Shown here piece by piece: positions 18,436 to 26,124 of a stretch of 64,000 nt of DNA (position 1 is its first letter; the number at the start of each line of letters is the position of its first letter). The notes below the pieces were generated by a model. That model ran no database searches. It was given only the letters and a program-made list of their open reading frames with translations, and had not been told where the DNA came from. A program made the translations under genes and the position numbers. The DNA is from Spirosoma sp. SC4-14 (lineage in GTDB: Bacteria > Bacteroidota > Bacteroidia > Cytophagales > Spirosomataceae), in contig NZ_CP147518.1 of the NCBI RefSeq assembly GCF_037201965.1, positions 2,776,001 to 2,840,000 of the forward strand. The letters are read 5' to 3'.

Positions 18436-19011
18436 TTATGCCTTTGCCTGATGGTTATACCGATGTTGTAGCGACCGCAGAATAATAACGCAGAGTGTTG
18501 CTGCCAGGACACCAATACCGGCACCTGCCAGTACATCCAACGGATAATGAGCCGCTACGTAGATGCGACTGTAGGAAACGAAGGCCGCCCACAAGAATAC
18601 CCATTTCGTCCAGGAATGTTGTTTACCAGTCATCAGCCATAAGCCCGTTGCCAGGGCAAATGTGTTGGCTGCATGAGATGAGGCAAAGCCATATTGCCCA
18701 CCGCATTCCATTACTGGATGAATCATTCGCTGAAGAGCCGGAACATGGCAGGGCCTGAGTCGCAGCGTGAGCGGCTTAAGCAGTGCCGATGCCGTTTGGT
18801 CGCTGATAGCAACGGCCGCAACTAGTGTCAACACCATCCAGATTGCCTGCTTTCGATACTGGTAGGCTAACCAGATGATTAGGGCTGCATAAAACGGAAA
18901 CCAGCTATTACGCTCCGTGGCAAAGATCATAATCGGATCGAGCCAGGAAGCATACAGGCCATTTAGCCAGAGAAAGAGATCCGTATCAAGTTGATTGATC
19001 GCGTCGCGCAA
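18436..19011 (-). CDS. PAP2-family membrane phosphatase
   Basis: A 191-aa integral membrane acid phosphatase of the PAP2 superfamily, which dephosphorylates lipid phosphates such as undecaprenyl pyrophosphate or phosphatidate. The three active-site motifs are visible: KPLTLRLRP (KX6RP, residues about 79-87), FASSHAAN (the PSGH-type motif with Ala-Ser-Ser-His) and SRIYVAAHYPLD (SRX5HX3D). About five hydrophobic helices surround them. The spacing matches the PA-phosphatase-like class. It stands alone, with the 19039-19091 repeat upstream and a hairpin downstream. The physiological substrate is not determinable. Confidence 0.9.
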   Translation of the reverse strand: MRDAINQLDTDLFLWLNGLYASWLDPIMIFATERNSWFPFYAALIIWLAYQYRKQAIWMVLTLVAAVAISDQTASALLKPLTLRLRPCHVPALQRMIHPVMECGGQYGFASSHAANTFALATGLWLMTGKQHSWTKWVFLWAAFVSYSRIYVAAHYPLDVLAGAGIGVLAATLCVIILRSLQHRYNHQAKA

Positions 19012-19020
19012 AGTGGGAAA

Positions 19021-19092
19021 TTCGGTTTACAGTATTCGGTTTACGGTTGCTCTGCCTATTAGTTTGCTTTTGATGCGGAGCAACCGTAAACG
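19021..19092. repeat. Heptamer-built inverted repeat (GGTTTAY family), copy B
   Basis: A 17-bp stem with one mismatch pairs 19039-19055 with 19075-19091 across a 19-nt loop. The left arm continues outward in 7-nt phase (GGTTTAC, AGTATTC, GGTTTAC). The core is GGTTGCTCTGCC / GCGGAGCAACC. It ends 4 nt before the stop codon (19096) of the reverse-strand isomerase gene, so it again abuts a stop codon. Confidence 0.82.
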
Positions 19093-19095
19093 TTT

Positions 19096-20010
19096 TTACA
19101 ACACAAGAAACTGGCTGAGGTAATTACGGGCGGTCAGAATAGCCGTTTTAACATCGTCGGCGCTGCCTTCATAGGCTTTATCCTCTACTTCAATGCATAT
19201 AGGGCCACGGTAGCGCACATCGGTCAGGGCCGCAAAAAAATCCCGCCAGCGAACGTCGCCCAGGCCTGGCAGTTTGGGCGAATGATACTCCAGCGGGTTG
19301 GCCATAATACCTACCCGGTTTAGTTTATCGCGATAGAGTTTTACGTCTTTGAGGTGAATGTGGTGCAGACGGTCGCGGTAATCGTAAATTGGTTTTACTT
19401 CGTCCATCATCTGCCAGATGAGGTGGCTGGGGTCGTAGTTTAACCCAAGCGCCCGCGACGGAATAATCTCAAACATTCGGTCCCAGATGGCAGGTGTTGT
19501 CGCCAGATTTTTGCCGCCGGGCCATTCGTCGTCCGTAAACCACATGGGGCAGTTTTCGATACCGATTTTGATATTGTTCTCTTCAGCCTCTTTTACGATG
19601 GCTGGCCAGTGTTCGGCATAGAGTTTCAGGTTTTCGGAAATGCTCAGCGATGGGTTCCGCCCTATAAATGTATTGACGACAGGAATACCCAACTTAGCGG
19701 CTGCCCGTATAATTTTTTTGATATGTTCCCGATAGAATGCCGCCTGCTCGGGGTTGGGGTCCAGCGGATTAGGATAGTAGCCCAGCCCCGAAATCGACAC
19801 GCCATATTGTTGGCTAAGCGCATGAACCTGCTCGGTGTTCAGGTTGTCGACATCGATGTGTGTTACACCGGCATACCGGCGGGCATCGGCATTGCCACTG
19901 GGCCAGCACATTATTTCTACACACTTAAAGTTGTGTTCGGAGGCAAATTTAAGAACCCCATTCAAATCATAATCGGCCAGAATTGCCGATACAAAGCCAA
20001 GGTTGAGCAT
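19096..20010 (-). CDS. Sugar phosphate isomerase/epimerase (xylose-isomerase-like TIM barrel)
   Basis: A 304-aa cytosolic TIM-barrel protein of the AP_endonuc_2 superfamily. Metal-binding strand ends are visible: CVEIMCWPS near residue 31, IGIENCPMW (Glu at about 147), LGLNYDPSHLIWQ (Asp-x-x-His), HHIHLKDVK (His) and ICIEVEDKAY (Glu). These are the four usual ligands of a divalent metal. Family members interconvert ketoses or act on inositol and tagatose derivatives; the substrate is unknown. A 15-bp long-range inverted repeat lies just upstream of the start. Confidence 0.88.
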   Translation of the reverse strand: MLNLGFVSAILADYDLNGVLKFASEHNFKCVEIMCWPSGNADARRYAGVTHIDVDNLNTEQVHALSQQYGVSISGLGYYPNPLDPNPEQAAFYREHIKKIIRAAAKLGIPVVNTFIGRNPSLSISENLKLYAEHWPAIVKEAEENNIKIGIENCPMWFTDDEWPGGKNLATTPAIWDRMFEIIPSRALGLNYDPSHLIWQMMDEVKPIYDYRDRLHHIHLKDVKLYRDKLNRVGIMANPLEYHSPKLPGLGDVRWRDFFAALTDVRYRGPICIEVEDKAYEGSADDVKTAILTARNYLSQFLVL

Positions 20011-20016
20011 AAGAAA

Positions 20017-20105
20017 ACAGAACGTAAAGAAATAAGACGCTAAGATAGGCGATTGTTCGGAGACTCGTTGCGCTATCGGCAGTAGGGTAGTTCTTTACGT
20101 TCTGT
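20017..20105. repeat. Long-loop perfect inverted repeat upstream of the isomerase gene
   Basis: ACAGAACGTAAAGAA (20017-20031) is exactly complementary to 20091-20105, with 59 nt between. It occupies most of the gap between the LuxR-type gene and the isomerase start (20010), beginning 7 nt upstream of that ATG. Candidates are a structured 5' leader, a small miniature inverted-repeat element or paired regulator sites. Confidence 0.55.
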
Positions 20106-20124
20106 CTAATCATTGCCAAAAAGG

Positions 20125-20367
20125 TTAGGGTGTCACCAGGCCCATTCGTACGGCCCAGAGCGCTAGCCCTACCCGGCTTTTTAGTTGTAATCGCTCAAAG
20201 AGCGCTTCGCGATAGCCATCTACCGTGCGCGGACTTACGTGCATACGGTCGGCAATTTGAACGTATGTAAGTTCTGTACAGGCCAGTTGAATAAAATGAA
20301 GTTCGCGGTTGCTTAACTTAAAAAGAGGAGCAACCAGCGGGGGTTGAAAAGGGAGGATGGTATTCAT
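20125..20367 (-). CDS. Stand-alone LuxR-type helix-turn-helix protein
   Basis: An 80-aa protein consisting only of a GerE/LuxR DNA-binding domain: LSNRELHFIQLACTELTYVQIADRMHVSPRTVDGYREAL. The R-T-V-D-G-Y recognition helix is the usual T-V...(H/Y)R pattern, and E22-like LSNRE starts the domain. No receiver domain is encoded upstream; the 164-nt gap to the kinase gene is too short for one. It follows the LytS-type kinase gene on the same strand and may be a constitutive or partner-controlled regulator. It might be a remnant of a response regulator, but it is intact as a domain. Confidence 0.8.
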   Translation of the reverse strand: MNTILPFQPPLVAPLFKLSNRELHFIQLACTELTYVQIADRMHVSPRTVDGYREALFERLQLKSRVGLALWAVRMGLVTP

Positions 20368-20531
20368 AAAAGGGGTGGTTTACAGGTTAGCGAGAAATCT
20401 GGCTAACTATCTGTAAATAAACGGCTATTACCCCTATTTCAAAATGAAGTGAGCTAACGGTAACACATTGTAAAATGATCACTTTTAAGGAGTTATAGAT
20501 GCCTGATGCATACCATTTGTTAAATGGGTAG

Positions 20532-21908
20532 TCAGGTCTGATGCCGCTGTCTGAGCGAATAGGCAGTAGACTGGAAAACGACCGGACTGGCTTCCGGAAT
20601 TAAGGGGACGATTACATCGAAGGAATGGTCACGCTCGGCAATGTCGATGGTTGGTTGGTTCAGTAACTGGTATTTTCGGTTGATGTTCTGAAGCCCTTTT
20701 TTTGTTGACAGGAGCCGGTTGACCTGTTTGCGTTGTAGATTATTGCGAACGATCAGGAAGCCCTCGTTATCGGTAAATATTTTTATGAGCAGTGGCGCTT
20801 TGACCGAGACAACATTATGTTTTACCGCATTTTCGACCAGAAGCTGGAGCGTTATGGGCGGAAGCAGGCTTTTCTGGTAGGTCTGATCCACCGAAATTTC
20901 GAGATCAATTGCCTGACCGTATCGCGTTTTTAGTAGATGATAATAGGAGCCAATAAACGTCAATTCTCTCGCCAGCGGAATGAGCTCGTGGTCGCTGGCC
21001 TGGAGCAAATAGCGATACACATTGGAGAGTTCATCAACAAAGCGCTCGGCTTTTGGCGGATTGTCGGCAATGAGTGACGACAGCGAATTAAGACTATTGA
21101 ACAGAAAGTGAGGGCTAAGCTGGGCCTGTAATGCCCGCATCTGCATCTCGGCTACTTCATGCTGTAGCTGTTGCAGGGTTTGCCCGGCTCTGTTTTGTTC
21201 GTATTGCCGTTGCTCTCGTTCTCGGGCGAGTGCCTGTTCGAATAGGGCCTTCTTGACGGCTGCGCGCCGATGGCGATAGGTTAAGCCCAGCGAAAAAAAG
21301 AGTAGTTCGAGGAGTATGCCAATTTGCAGGTAGGTTAGTGGAGTTCGCCAGAAGGCCGGGCCGAAGTCTGGCAAAACCATTGTCAGAATCATGGCTACTA
21401 AGGCTCCTGATACCAGCATAGCCGATCCGGTGATGAAAAAACGGGTAATGGGATCTCTACGCTTATAAATGATAGCGACAAGGTAGCCCGATAAGAGAGC
21501 CATACTGATTCGCACTACCGTATGAATAAGTTCATGAACGGGCTGTTGCCAATAATCCGTCAGGAAGCAAACGATGAGTTCAATCCCAATATAGAGGCCA
21601 AGTCCTGACTGTATGAATCGAAAAAGAGACAGCAGGTGTGGGCGATATTGCCGCAGATTCAGAAAAGCAATGGTAAAGTCGTAATAAACCAGATAGGCAA
21701 GCATAGGGCCGGTGATCCGCACAAAATCGGAGGTTTTCTCGGGCAAATCGTCTGCCGACCGTAAGGGGAAGTAAATAAACCAGATTAGCAGATAAACGGT
21801 ATAAAGACCATAAATACGTTCGCGATAGAAGGCCCATTGCACAATGTTGTACAGTAGAATTGCTGCCATCATGCCCAGAAAGAGGAAGAGCCAGGTTTCG
21901 TAAACCAT
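20532..21908 (-). CDS. LytS-type sensor histidine kinase with seven-helix membrane sensor
   Basis: A 458-aa inner-membrane kinase. Residues ~1-215 hold seven hydrophobic helices in a 7TMR-DISM-like arrangement without the periplasmic sensor domain. A coiled coil (about 220-260, RAGQTLQQLQHEVAEMQ) leads to the His_kinase (PF06580) domain with LSPHFLFNSLNSLSS, whose His is the phosphoacceptor. The N-box is LLPPITLQLLVENAVKHNV. The C-terminal G box is degenerate (KKGLQNINRKYQLL). Such kinases normally pair with a LytTR response regulator, but none is adjacent; the nearest same-strand regulator is the solo LuxR-type domain. Start ATG 21908 gives MVYETWLFLFLGMM. Confidence 0.88.
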   Translation of the reverse strand: MVYETWLFLFLGMMAAILLYNIVQWAFYRERIYGLYTVYLLIWFIYFPLRSADDLPEKTSDFVRITGPMLAYLVYYDFTIAFLNLRQYRPHLLSLFRFIQSGLGLYIGIELIVCFLTDYWQQPVHELIHTVVRISMALLSGYLVAIIYKRRDPITRFFITGSAMLVSGALVAMILTMVLPDFGPAFWRTPLTYLQIGILLELLFFSLGLTYRHRRAAVKKALFEQALAREREQRQYEQNRAGQTLQQLQHEVAEMQMRALQAQLSPHFLFNSLNSLSSLIADNPPKAERFVDELSNVYRYLLQASDHELIPLARELTFIGSYYHLLKTRYGQAIDLEISVDQTYQKSLLPPITLQLLVENAVKHNVVSVKAPLLIKIFTDNEGFLIVRNNLQRKQVNRLLSTKKGLQNINRKYQLLNQPTIDIAERDHSFDVIVPLIPEASPVVFQSTAYSLRQRHQT

Positions 21909-22070
21909 AGTCTTTAATAACTGTGGACTAAAAAGAGTGCATAAAACTAAAAAAGTTGCATGTACAAATCATCAACTAATTAATCAACGGCAAAAAGGCT
22001 GTGTCACCGGCAAAAAAAGAGACAATAGCCGCTACGTGCGGAGCTGCGGCATGCCCAGAATCATGCATAA

Positions 22071-22107
22071 AAAGAAAAGGCTCCCATTGCGGAGAGCCTT
22101 TCTTTTT
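22071..22107. terminator. Rho-independent terminator after the small lipoprotein gene
   Basis: AAAGAAAAGGCTC (22071-22083) pairs with GAGCCTTTCTTTT (22094-22106) around a 10-nt loop. A-rich on the left and T-rich on the right make it bidirectional. It ends about 20 nt from the stop codon of the reverse-strand lipoprotein gene (22127). Confidence 0.8.
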
Positions 22108-22126
22108 GTGCTATTGCTAAAATCGA

Positions 22127-22327
22127 TTACTTGATGGAATCTCTTTTCGTCGTATCGGTTGTCATTGTCGTGTCGGTCGACATGGTCGATGCCGAATCCG
22201 ACGACATAGTTGTTGAATCCGTTACTGTAGTCGACGATTCGGTCGATTCGGTTTTCGTGCTTGAGCAGGCTGTTGTTAGGGCCATCATCGAAAGCAGGAA
22301 GAATGCATATTTAGCCACGATTTTCAT
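22127..22327 (-). CDS. Small Ser/Thr/Asp-rich lipoprotein
   Basis: A 66-aa predicted lipoprotein: MKIVAKYAFFLLSMMALTTACSS gives a lipobox L-T-T-A-C with Cys at about 21. The mature 45 residues are low-complexity Ser/Thr/Asp (TTMSSDSASTMSTDTTMTTD). Such short flexible tails are typical of Bacteroidota surface or periplasmic lipoproteins of unknown role. A forward-strand reading frame exists across the same DNA but has no signal or conserved pattern. A terminator follows. Confidence 0.7.
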   Translation of the reverse strand: MKIVAKYAFFLLSMMALTTACSSTKTESTESSTTVTDSTTMSSDSASTMSTDTTMTTDTTKRDSIK

Positions 22328-22470
22328 AGAATTAAGGTTGTTAATTGTTTCTCCATTAATCCTATAGTAAAAGAAAAGTAACCCGTCGTTTAACCATTTT
22401 TTTTAGCGCATTTATGGGAAACTGCTTTATAGCCCTTATTCTATGAAAAAAGATTGGGTAAGTTGTTCAA

Positions 22471-23235
22471 TTATAGGAACATACCGCCTGATGCTTCGAT
22501 GCGTTGTGCATTCACCCAGCGGGCATCTGGCGAACACAGAAAAGCGACTACGCCCCCAATATCGTCGGGCTGGCCGAAACGCCCCAGTGCCGTCTGTGAT
22601 GAAATATAGGCTTCCAGACCGGGGTGTGCTTCGCGGGCGGCTTTTGTGAAGTCGGTTTCGATAATGCCCGGTGCTACCAGATTGGCTCGAATGCCACGTG
22701 CCCCTAATTCTTTGGCCAGGTATTTTGTGAACACTTCAATTGCGCCTTTCATGGTTGCATAAGCGGCATAGCCTGGGGTAGTAAAGCGGGTCAGTCCCGT
22801 CGATACATTGACAATGCCGCCGTTGTCGGCCAGGAGCGGAAGGGCTTTTTGAGTCAGGAAATAGACGCCTTTTAGATGAATATTGAACAGATTGTCGAAG
22901 TCTTCTTCTGTGGTTTGAGCGAAAGGCGAAGCGGCATCGATACCGGCGTTATTGACCAGAAAATCGATTGTGCTACGTCCCCATTTTTCGTTAAGTAGCG
23001 AAGAAACCGTTTCCAGAAAAGCATCGAATGTGCTCACAAGGCTCGTATCCAGTTGAAGGGCGGCAGCTTTTCGGCCGGTTTGTTCAATTTCCCGGACAAC
23101 GGCTTCGGCTTCTTCCTGTTTTGACCGATAGGTCAGAATAACATCTATTCCGCTGGCTGCCAGTCGCAGCGCCATATTTTTGCCTAATCCGCGACTTCCA
23201 CCTGTTACTACTGCAATTTTGTTTTCCGTTGCCAT
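22471..23235 (-). CDS. Short-chain dehydrogenase/reductase (SDR)
   Basis: A 254-aa classical SDR, an NAD(P)-dependent oxidoreductase of unknown substrate. The cofactor motif is VVTGGSRGLG near residue 11, NNAGI appears at about 88, the catalytic Ser is in NVSTGLTR, and YATMK supplies the Tyr and Lys. VAPGIIETDF and the C-terminal NAQRIEASGGMFL are family endings. ATG 23235 (MATENKIAVVTGG) is preferred to the upstream ATG at 23262, which would add nine residues. An AraC-type regulator gene lies 70 nt upstream on the same strand, so the pair may be one unit with the regulator controlling the SDR. Confidence 0.92.
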   Translation of the reverse strand: MATENKIAVVTGGSRGLGKNMALRLAASGIDVILTYRSKQEEAEAVVREIEQTGRKAAALQLDTSLVSTFDAFLETVSSLLNEKWGRSTIDFLVNNAGIDAASPFAQTTEEDFDNLFNIHLKGVYFLTQKALPLLADNGGIVNVSTGLTRFTTPGYAAYATMKGAIEVFTKYLAKELGARGIRANLVAPGIIETDFTKAAREAHPGLEAYISSQTALGRFGQPDDIGGVVAFLCSPDARWVNAQRIEASGGMFL

Positions 23236-23305
23236 CTTGTTTGTTGTTAATTGACGGCACAAAATTGCGGAATACGATCAGGCGGTTTCTGGTGAGAGTT
23301 TCAGA

Positions 23306-23722
23306 TTAAATGGTGAGTAGTTCAGTTTTTTTCCATTCGCCCTGCCAGATTTCTTCCCGATACTGCTTTGGCGTTACACCCTGAAACCGTTTAAAGAACT
23401 TCGTAAAGTTCGACGGGTCGAAGGTGAGCGTAGCTGCAATATCGGCTATGGTTCGGTGCGGGTCCTGCAGCATGGTTCGGGCAATGACCATAATCTTACT
23501 TTCGAAGAAATAGCAGGGCGATTTGCCGGTTGTCAGCTTAATGGTATTACTAAGGTGGGTAGGATGGATGTGCATTTCGTCGGCAATGTCCCGAATTTCG
23601 TACATATCCGTGACGCGCCCTTCCACAATATCGGCCAGATGCCGGTCCAGCAGTTTCAAAAAATCGGCCGTGATCTCGTGCTGTCGGGCCGCAATTTTCT
23701 GCGGTAGTTTATAAGTTGCCAT
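23306..23722 (-). CDS. AraC-family transcriptional regulator, HTH domain only
   Basis: A 138-aa protein (ATG 23722; 23758 is an alternative that adds 12 residues). Its C-terminal ~100 residues are two AraC helix-turn-helices: IADEMHIHPTHLSNTIKLTTG and IADIAATLTFDPSNFTKFFKRFQGVTPKQYR. No cupin or other sensor domain is present, as in short stress-type AraC regulators. It lies just before the SDR gene on the same strand and back to back with fumC. Confidence 0.88.
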   Translation of the reverse strand: MATYKLPQKIAARQHEITADFLKLLDRHLADIVEGRVTDMYEIRDIADEMHIHPTHLSNTIKLTTGKSPCYFFESKIMVIARTMLQDPHRTIADIAATLTFDPSNFTKFFKRFQGVTPKQYREEIWQGEWKKTELLTI

Positions 23723-23850
23723 AGTGTTGCCAGCAGATTCGCTGATAAAAGTAACCATTTACGGATGGTTTTTGATCGGCAATGTACCGGCAAAGCCCGA
23801 TATGCCTGTATAAACCCAATGAATAGCATGGGAATACACAACTCCCGCCC

Positions 23851-23858
23851 TACCTTTG
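23851..23858 (+). promoter_or_regulatory. Bacteroidota -7 element for fumC
   Basis: TACCTTTG matches TAnnTTTG 55 nt before the chosen fumC ATG at 23913. It overlaps the upstream in-frame ATG (23856) and so supports the internal start. No clear TTG is seen at the -33 distance. Confidence 0.45.
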
Positions 23859-23912
23859 CCGCTAAAATTGACAGGCAGTTTTTTGTCTAACTTCTTATAT
23901 CGTTCGTTATAC

Positions 23913-25313
23913 ATGGAATACCGCATCGAGAAAGACACGATGGGCCAGGTACAGGTTCCGGCCAATGTCTACTGGGGCGCACAAACCCAGCGTTCCATCG
24001 AAAACTTCAAAATTGCTCAGGACATTAATAAAATGCCCCGCGAGATTATCCGGGCGTTTGCTTATCTTAAAAAAGCGGCTGCATTAACCAACCTTGATGC
24101 GGGTGTATTACCAAAAGAAAAAAGTGATCTGATTGGTCAGGTCTGCGACGAAATTCTGGATGGTAAACTGGACGATCAGTTTCCGCTGGTGGTTTGGCAA
24201 ACCGGCTCGGGTACGCAGTCGAACATGAACGTCAACGAAGTGGTGGCATACCGCGCACACGTATTGCACGGTGGCCAGCTTACCGACGAGAAGAAGTTTC
24301 TGCATCCAAACGATGATGTTAATAAGTCGCAGTCGTCGAACGATACATTCCCGACGGCCATGCATATTGCGGCTTACAAAATCCTGCTCGACGTAACCAT
24401 TCCGGGTATTACCAAACTGCGCAATACGCTGGCTGCCAAATCGAAGCAGTTTATGCATATCGTTAAAATTGGCCGGACGCACTTCATGGATGCCACTCCG
24501 CTGACAGTAGGGCAGGAGTTTTCGGGTTATGTATCGCAGCTCGACCATGGTCTGCGGGCCATCAACAACTCGCTGGCACACCTGAGCGAACTGGCACTTG
24601 GCGGAACGGCCGTAGGTACGGGCATCAACACGCCACCGAACTACTCCGAAAACGTAGCCAAACACATTGCCAGTCTGACGGGTTTGCCGTTCGTTACGGC
24701 CGAAAACAAGTTTGAGGCACTGGCGGCTCATGATGCCATCGTGGAAGCCCACGGTGCGCTGAAAACAGTGGCTGCCAGTCTGATGAAAATTGGTAACGAC
24801 ATTCGGATGCTGTCGTCGGGGCCACGGGCTGGTATTGGCGAATTACACATTCCTGATAATGAGCCAGGTTCGTCGATCATGCCGGGTAAGGTAAACCCAA
24901 CGCAATGCGAAGCCATGACGATGGTAGCCGCGCAGGTAATGGGGAACGATGTGGCCATCAACTTCGGTGGTGCTATGGGCCATTTCGAGCTGAACGTATT
25001 CAAGCCGGTCATGATCTACAACTTCCTGCACTCGGCCCGGCTAATTGGCGATGTGTGCGTATCGTTCAACGATAAGTGTGCCGAAGGGATCGAGCCAATC
25101 GAAGCCAATATCAAAAAGCACGTCGATTCGTCGCTGATGCTGGTTACGGCGCTGAACACGAAAATTGGCTATTACAAAGCGGCCGAAATTGCCCAGACTG
25201 CTCATAAAACCGGCTCTACCCTAAAAGAAACCGCTCTGAAACTAGGTTACCTCACCGAAGAGGAATTTAACGAGTGGGTTAAACCCGAAGATATGGTTGG
25301 GGATATTAAGTAA
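23913..25313 (+). CDS. fumC: Fumarate hydratase class II
   Basis: Interconverts fumarate and malate in the TCA cycle. The 466-aa protein matches the usual ~465 aa of homotetrameric, iron-free FumC. The start [26 protein letters not shown] (ATG 23913) aligns with FumC N-termini; the longer frame from 23856 would add a basic, membrane-like leader. Signatures include [29 protein letters not shown] and the fumarase/aspartase signature [15 protein letters not shown] with the catalytic Ser loop. A strong terminator follows at 25333. mqo, the next TCA step, is elsewhere in the window at 38390. Confidence 0.97.
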   Translation: MEYRIEKDTMGQVQVPANVYWGAQTQRSIENFKIAQDINKMPREIIRAFAYLKKAAALTNLDAGVLPKEKSDLIGQVCDEILDGKLDDQFPLVVWQTGSGTQSNMNVNEVVAYRAHVLHGGQLTDEKKFLHPNDDVNKSQSSNDTFPTAMHIAAYKILLDVTIPGITKLRNTLAAKSKQFMHIVKIGRTHFMDATPLTVGQEFSGYVSQLDHGLRAINNSLAHLSELALGGTAVGTGINTPPNYSENVAKHIASLTGLPFVTAENKFEALAAHDAIVEAHGALKTVAASLMKIGNDIRMLSSGPRAGIGELHIPDNEPGSSIMPGKVNPTQCEAMTMVAAQVMGNDVAINFGGAMGHFELNVFKPVMIYNFLHSARLIGDVCVSFNDKCAEGIEPIEANIKKHVDSSLMLVTALNTKIGYYKAAEIAQTAHKTGSTLKETALKLGYLTEEEFNEWVKPEDMVGDIK

Positions 25314-25332
25314 CAGACCTCAACTAACTCAT

Positions 25333-25372
25333 GCCGAAGTGTAGCCGAAAGTTGTTTCGGCTACACTTCGGC
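25333..25372 (+). terminator. fumC terminator, perfect 18-bp stem
   Basis: GCCGAAGTGTAGCCGAAA (25333-25350) pairs perfectly with 25355-25372 over a GTTG tetraloop and is followed by TATTTATTT. It starts 20 nt after the fumC stop. It also lies in the leader of the next gene (ATG 25385), 12 nt before its start. Confidence 0.88.
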
Positions 25373-25384
25373 TATTTATTTCTA

Positions 25385-26047
25385 ATGCGTTATTTAGCTG
25401 TATTACTGATCTTTCTTCTCGTTATAGGTAGTGCCAGGTCTCAGGACAAGGACTGTGTAAATGACTATTATGCTCGACAACGGATCATCGACTCAATACT
25501 AAAAAGCTATCGGCCTATCTATGATTTTCATAAGCATGAGCGTATAGCCAGTATAGGCGCCGGGAGTGCGAATCGGGAAATAATCTATTCCATGATGGCC
25601 GATAGTCTTACGTTTTATCTCCAGGATATAAACCCAGTCTGCCTGGAACCTGATATACTTTTGGCAACTACCCGAAGATTATACGCTGTGACTGGCCTGG
25701 CTTGCACCGCATCGTTTATTCCTATACGGGGAAGAACTAAAGAGACAAAACTTCCGGCTCAATTCTTTGATAAAATCATCATCGAGAACAGCCTGCACGA
25801 ATTTGAGTTTCCTGACGAGATGCTCAGAAGTATTAAAGGCAATTTGAAAAAAGGAGGTTGTTTATTTATTGCGGAACTTCTTGCTCGGAGACCCGGTAAG
25901 AAACACATCGATTGTCGGAAGCCGATGTATACTGAAGAAACGCTGATTGAACGATTAAAAAATAATGGATTTCGACTGACCCGAACAGACAAGGTTTACC
26001 CGTTTAACGACTATGGTAAAGTTTTTAAGTTTGAGATAGCTGAATAG
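25385..26047 (+). CDS. Methyltransferase-fold protein with an N-terminal signal peptide
   Basis: A 220-aa protein. ATG 25385 gives MRYLAVLLIFLLVIGSARSQ, a convincing Sec signal with a likely cleavage after SARS; the upstream ATG at 25331 would be encoded by the fumC terminator. The mature part reads as a class I methyltransferase: HERIASIGAGSANREIIYS (motif I), LTFYLQDIN (acidic end of strand 2), FDKIIIENSLHEFEFPDEML (motif IV region) and LKKGGCLFIAEL (motif VI). Export of a SAM-type fold is odd because SAM is cytoplasmic. It may bind another ligand, or the leader may be an uncleaved anchor. No relationship to neighbours is evident. Confidence 0.7.
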   Translation: MRYLAVLLIFLLVIGSARSQDKDCVNDYYARQRIIDSILKSYRPIYDFHKHERIASIGAGSANREIIYSMMADSLTFYLQDINPVCLEPDILLATTRRLYAVTGLACTASFIPIRGRTKETKLPAQFFDKIIIENSLHEFEFPDEMLRSIKGNLKKGGCLFIAELLARRPGKKHIDCRKPMYTEETLIERLKNNGFRLTRTDKVYPFNDYGKVFKFEIAE

Positions 26048-26068
26048 CTTTTAGGCCCAAATAAAAAT

Positions 26069-26094
26069 CCGCCGGAAGAATGACCTTCCGGCGG
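26069..26094. terminator. GC-rich terminator hairpin between convergent genes
   Basis: CCGCCGGAAG (26069-26078) pairs perfectly with CTTCCGGCGG (26085-26094) over a 6-nt loop. It lies between the convergent methyltransferase-fold gene and the GH3 gene, with A-rich sequence on its left giving a T-tract for reverse-strand transcripts. Confidence 0.8.
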
Positions 26095-26124
26095 GTTGCT
26101 TTATAGCGGATTTGTTGCACTCAT

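Noticed and set aside
20125..20367. LuxR-type gene as a broken response regulator
   Set aside because: The upstream gap is too short for receiver remnants and none is readable; the domain is intact, so it is kept as a gene.
21937..22134. 65-codon basic frame between the kinase and lipoprotein genes
   Set aside because: It crosses the terminator hairpin at 22071-22107 and shows no family pattern.
24108..24752. 214-codon open frame antisense to fumC
   Set aside because: FumC is certain in the other strand; the antisense product is an unpatterned basic sequence.
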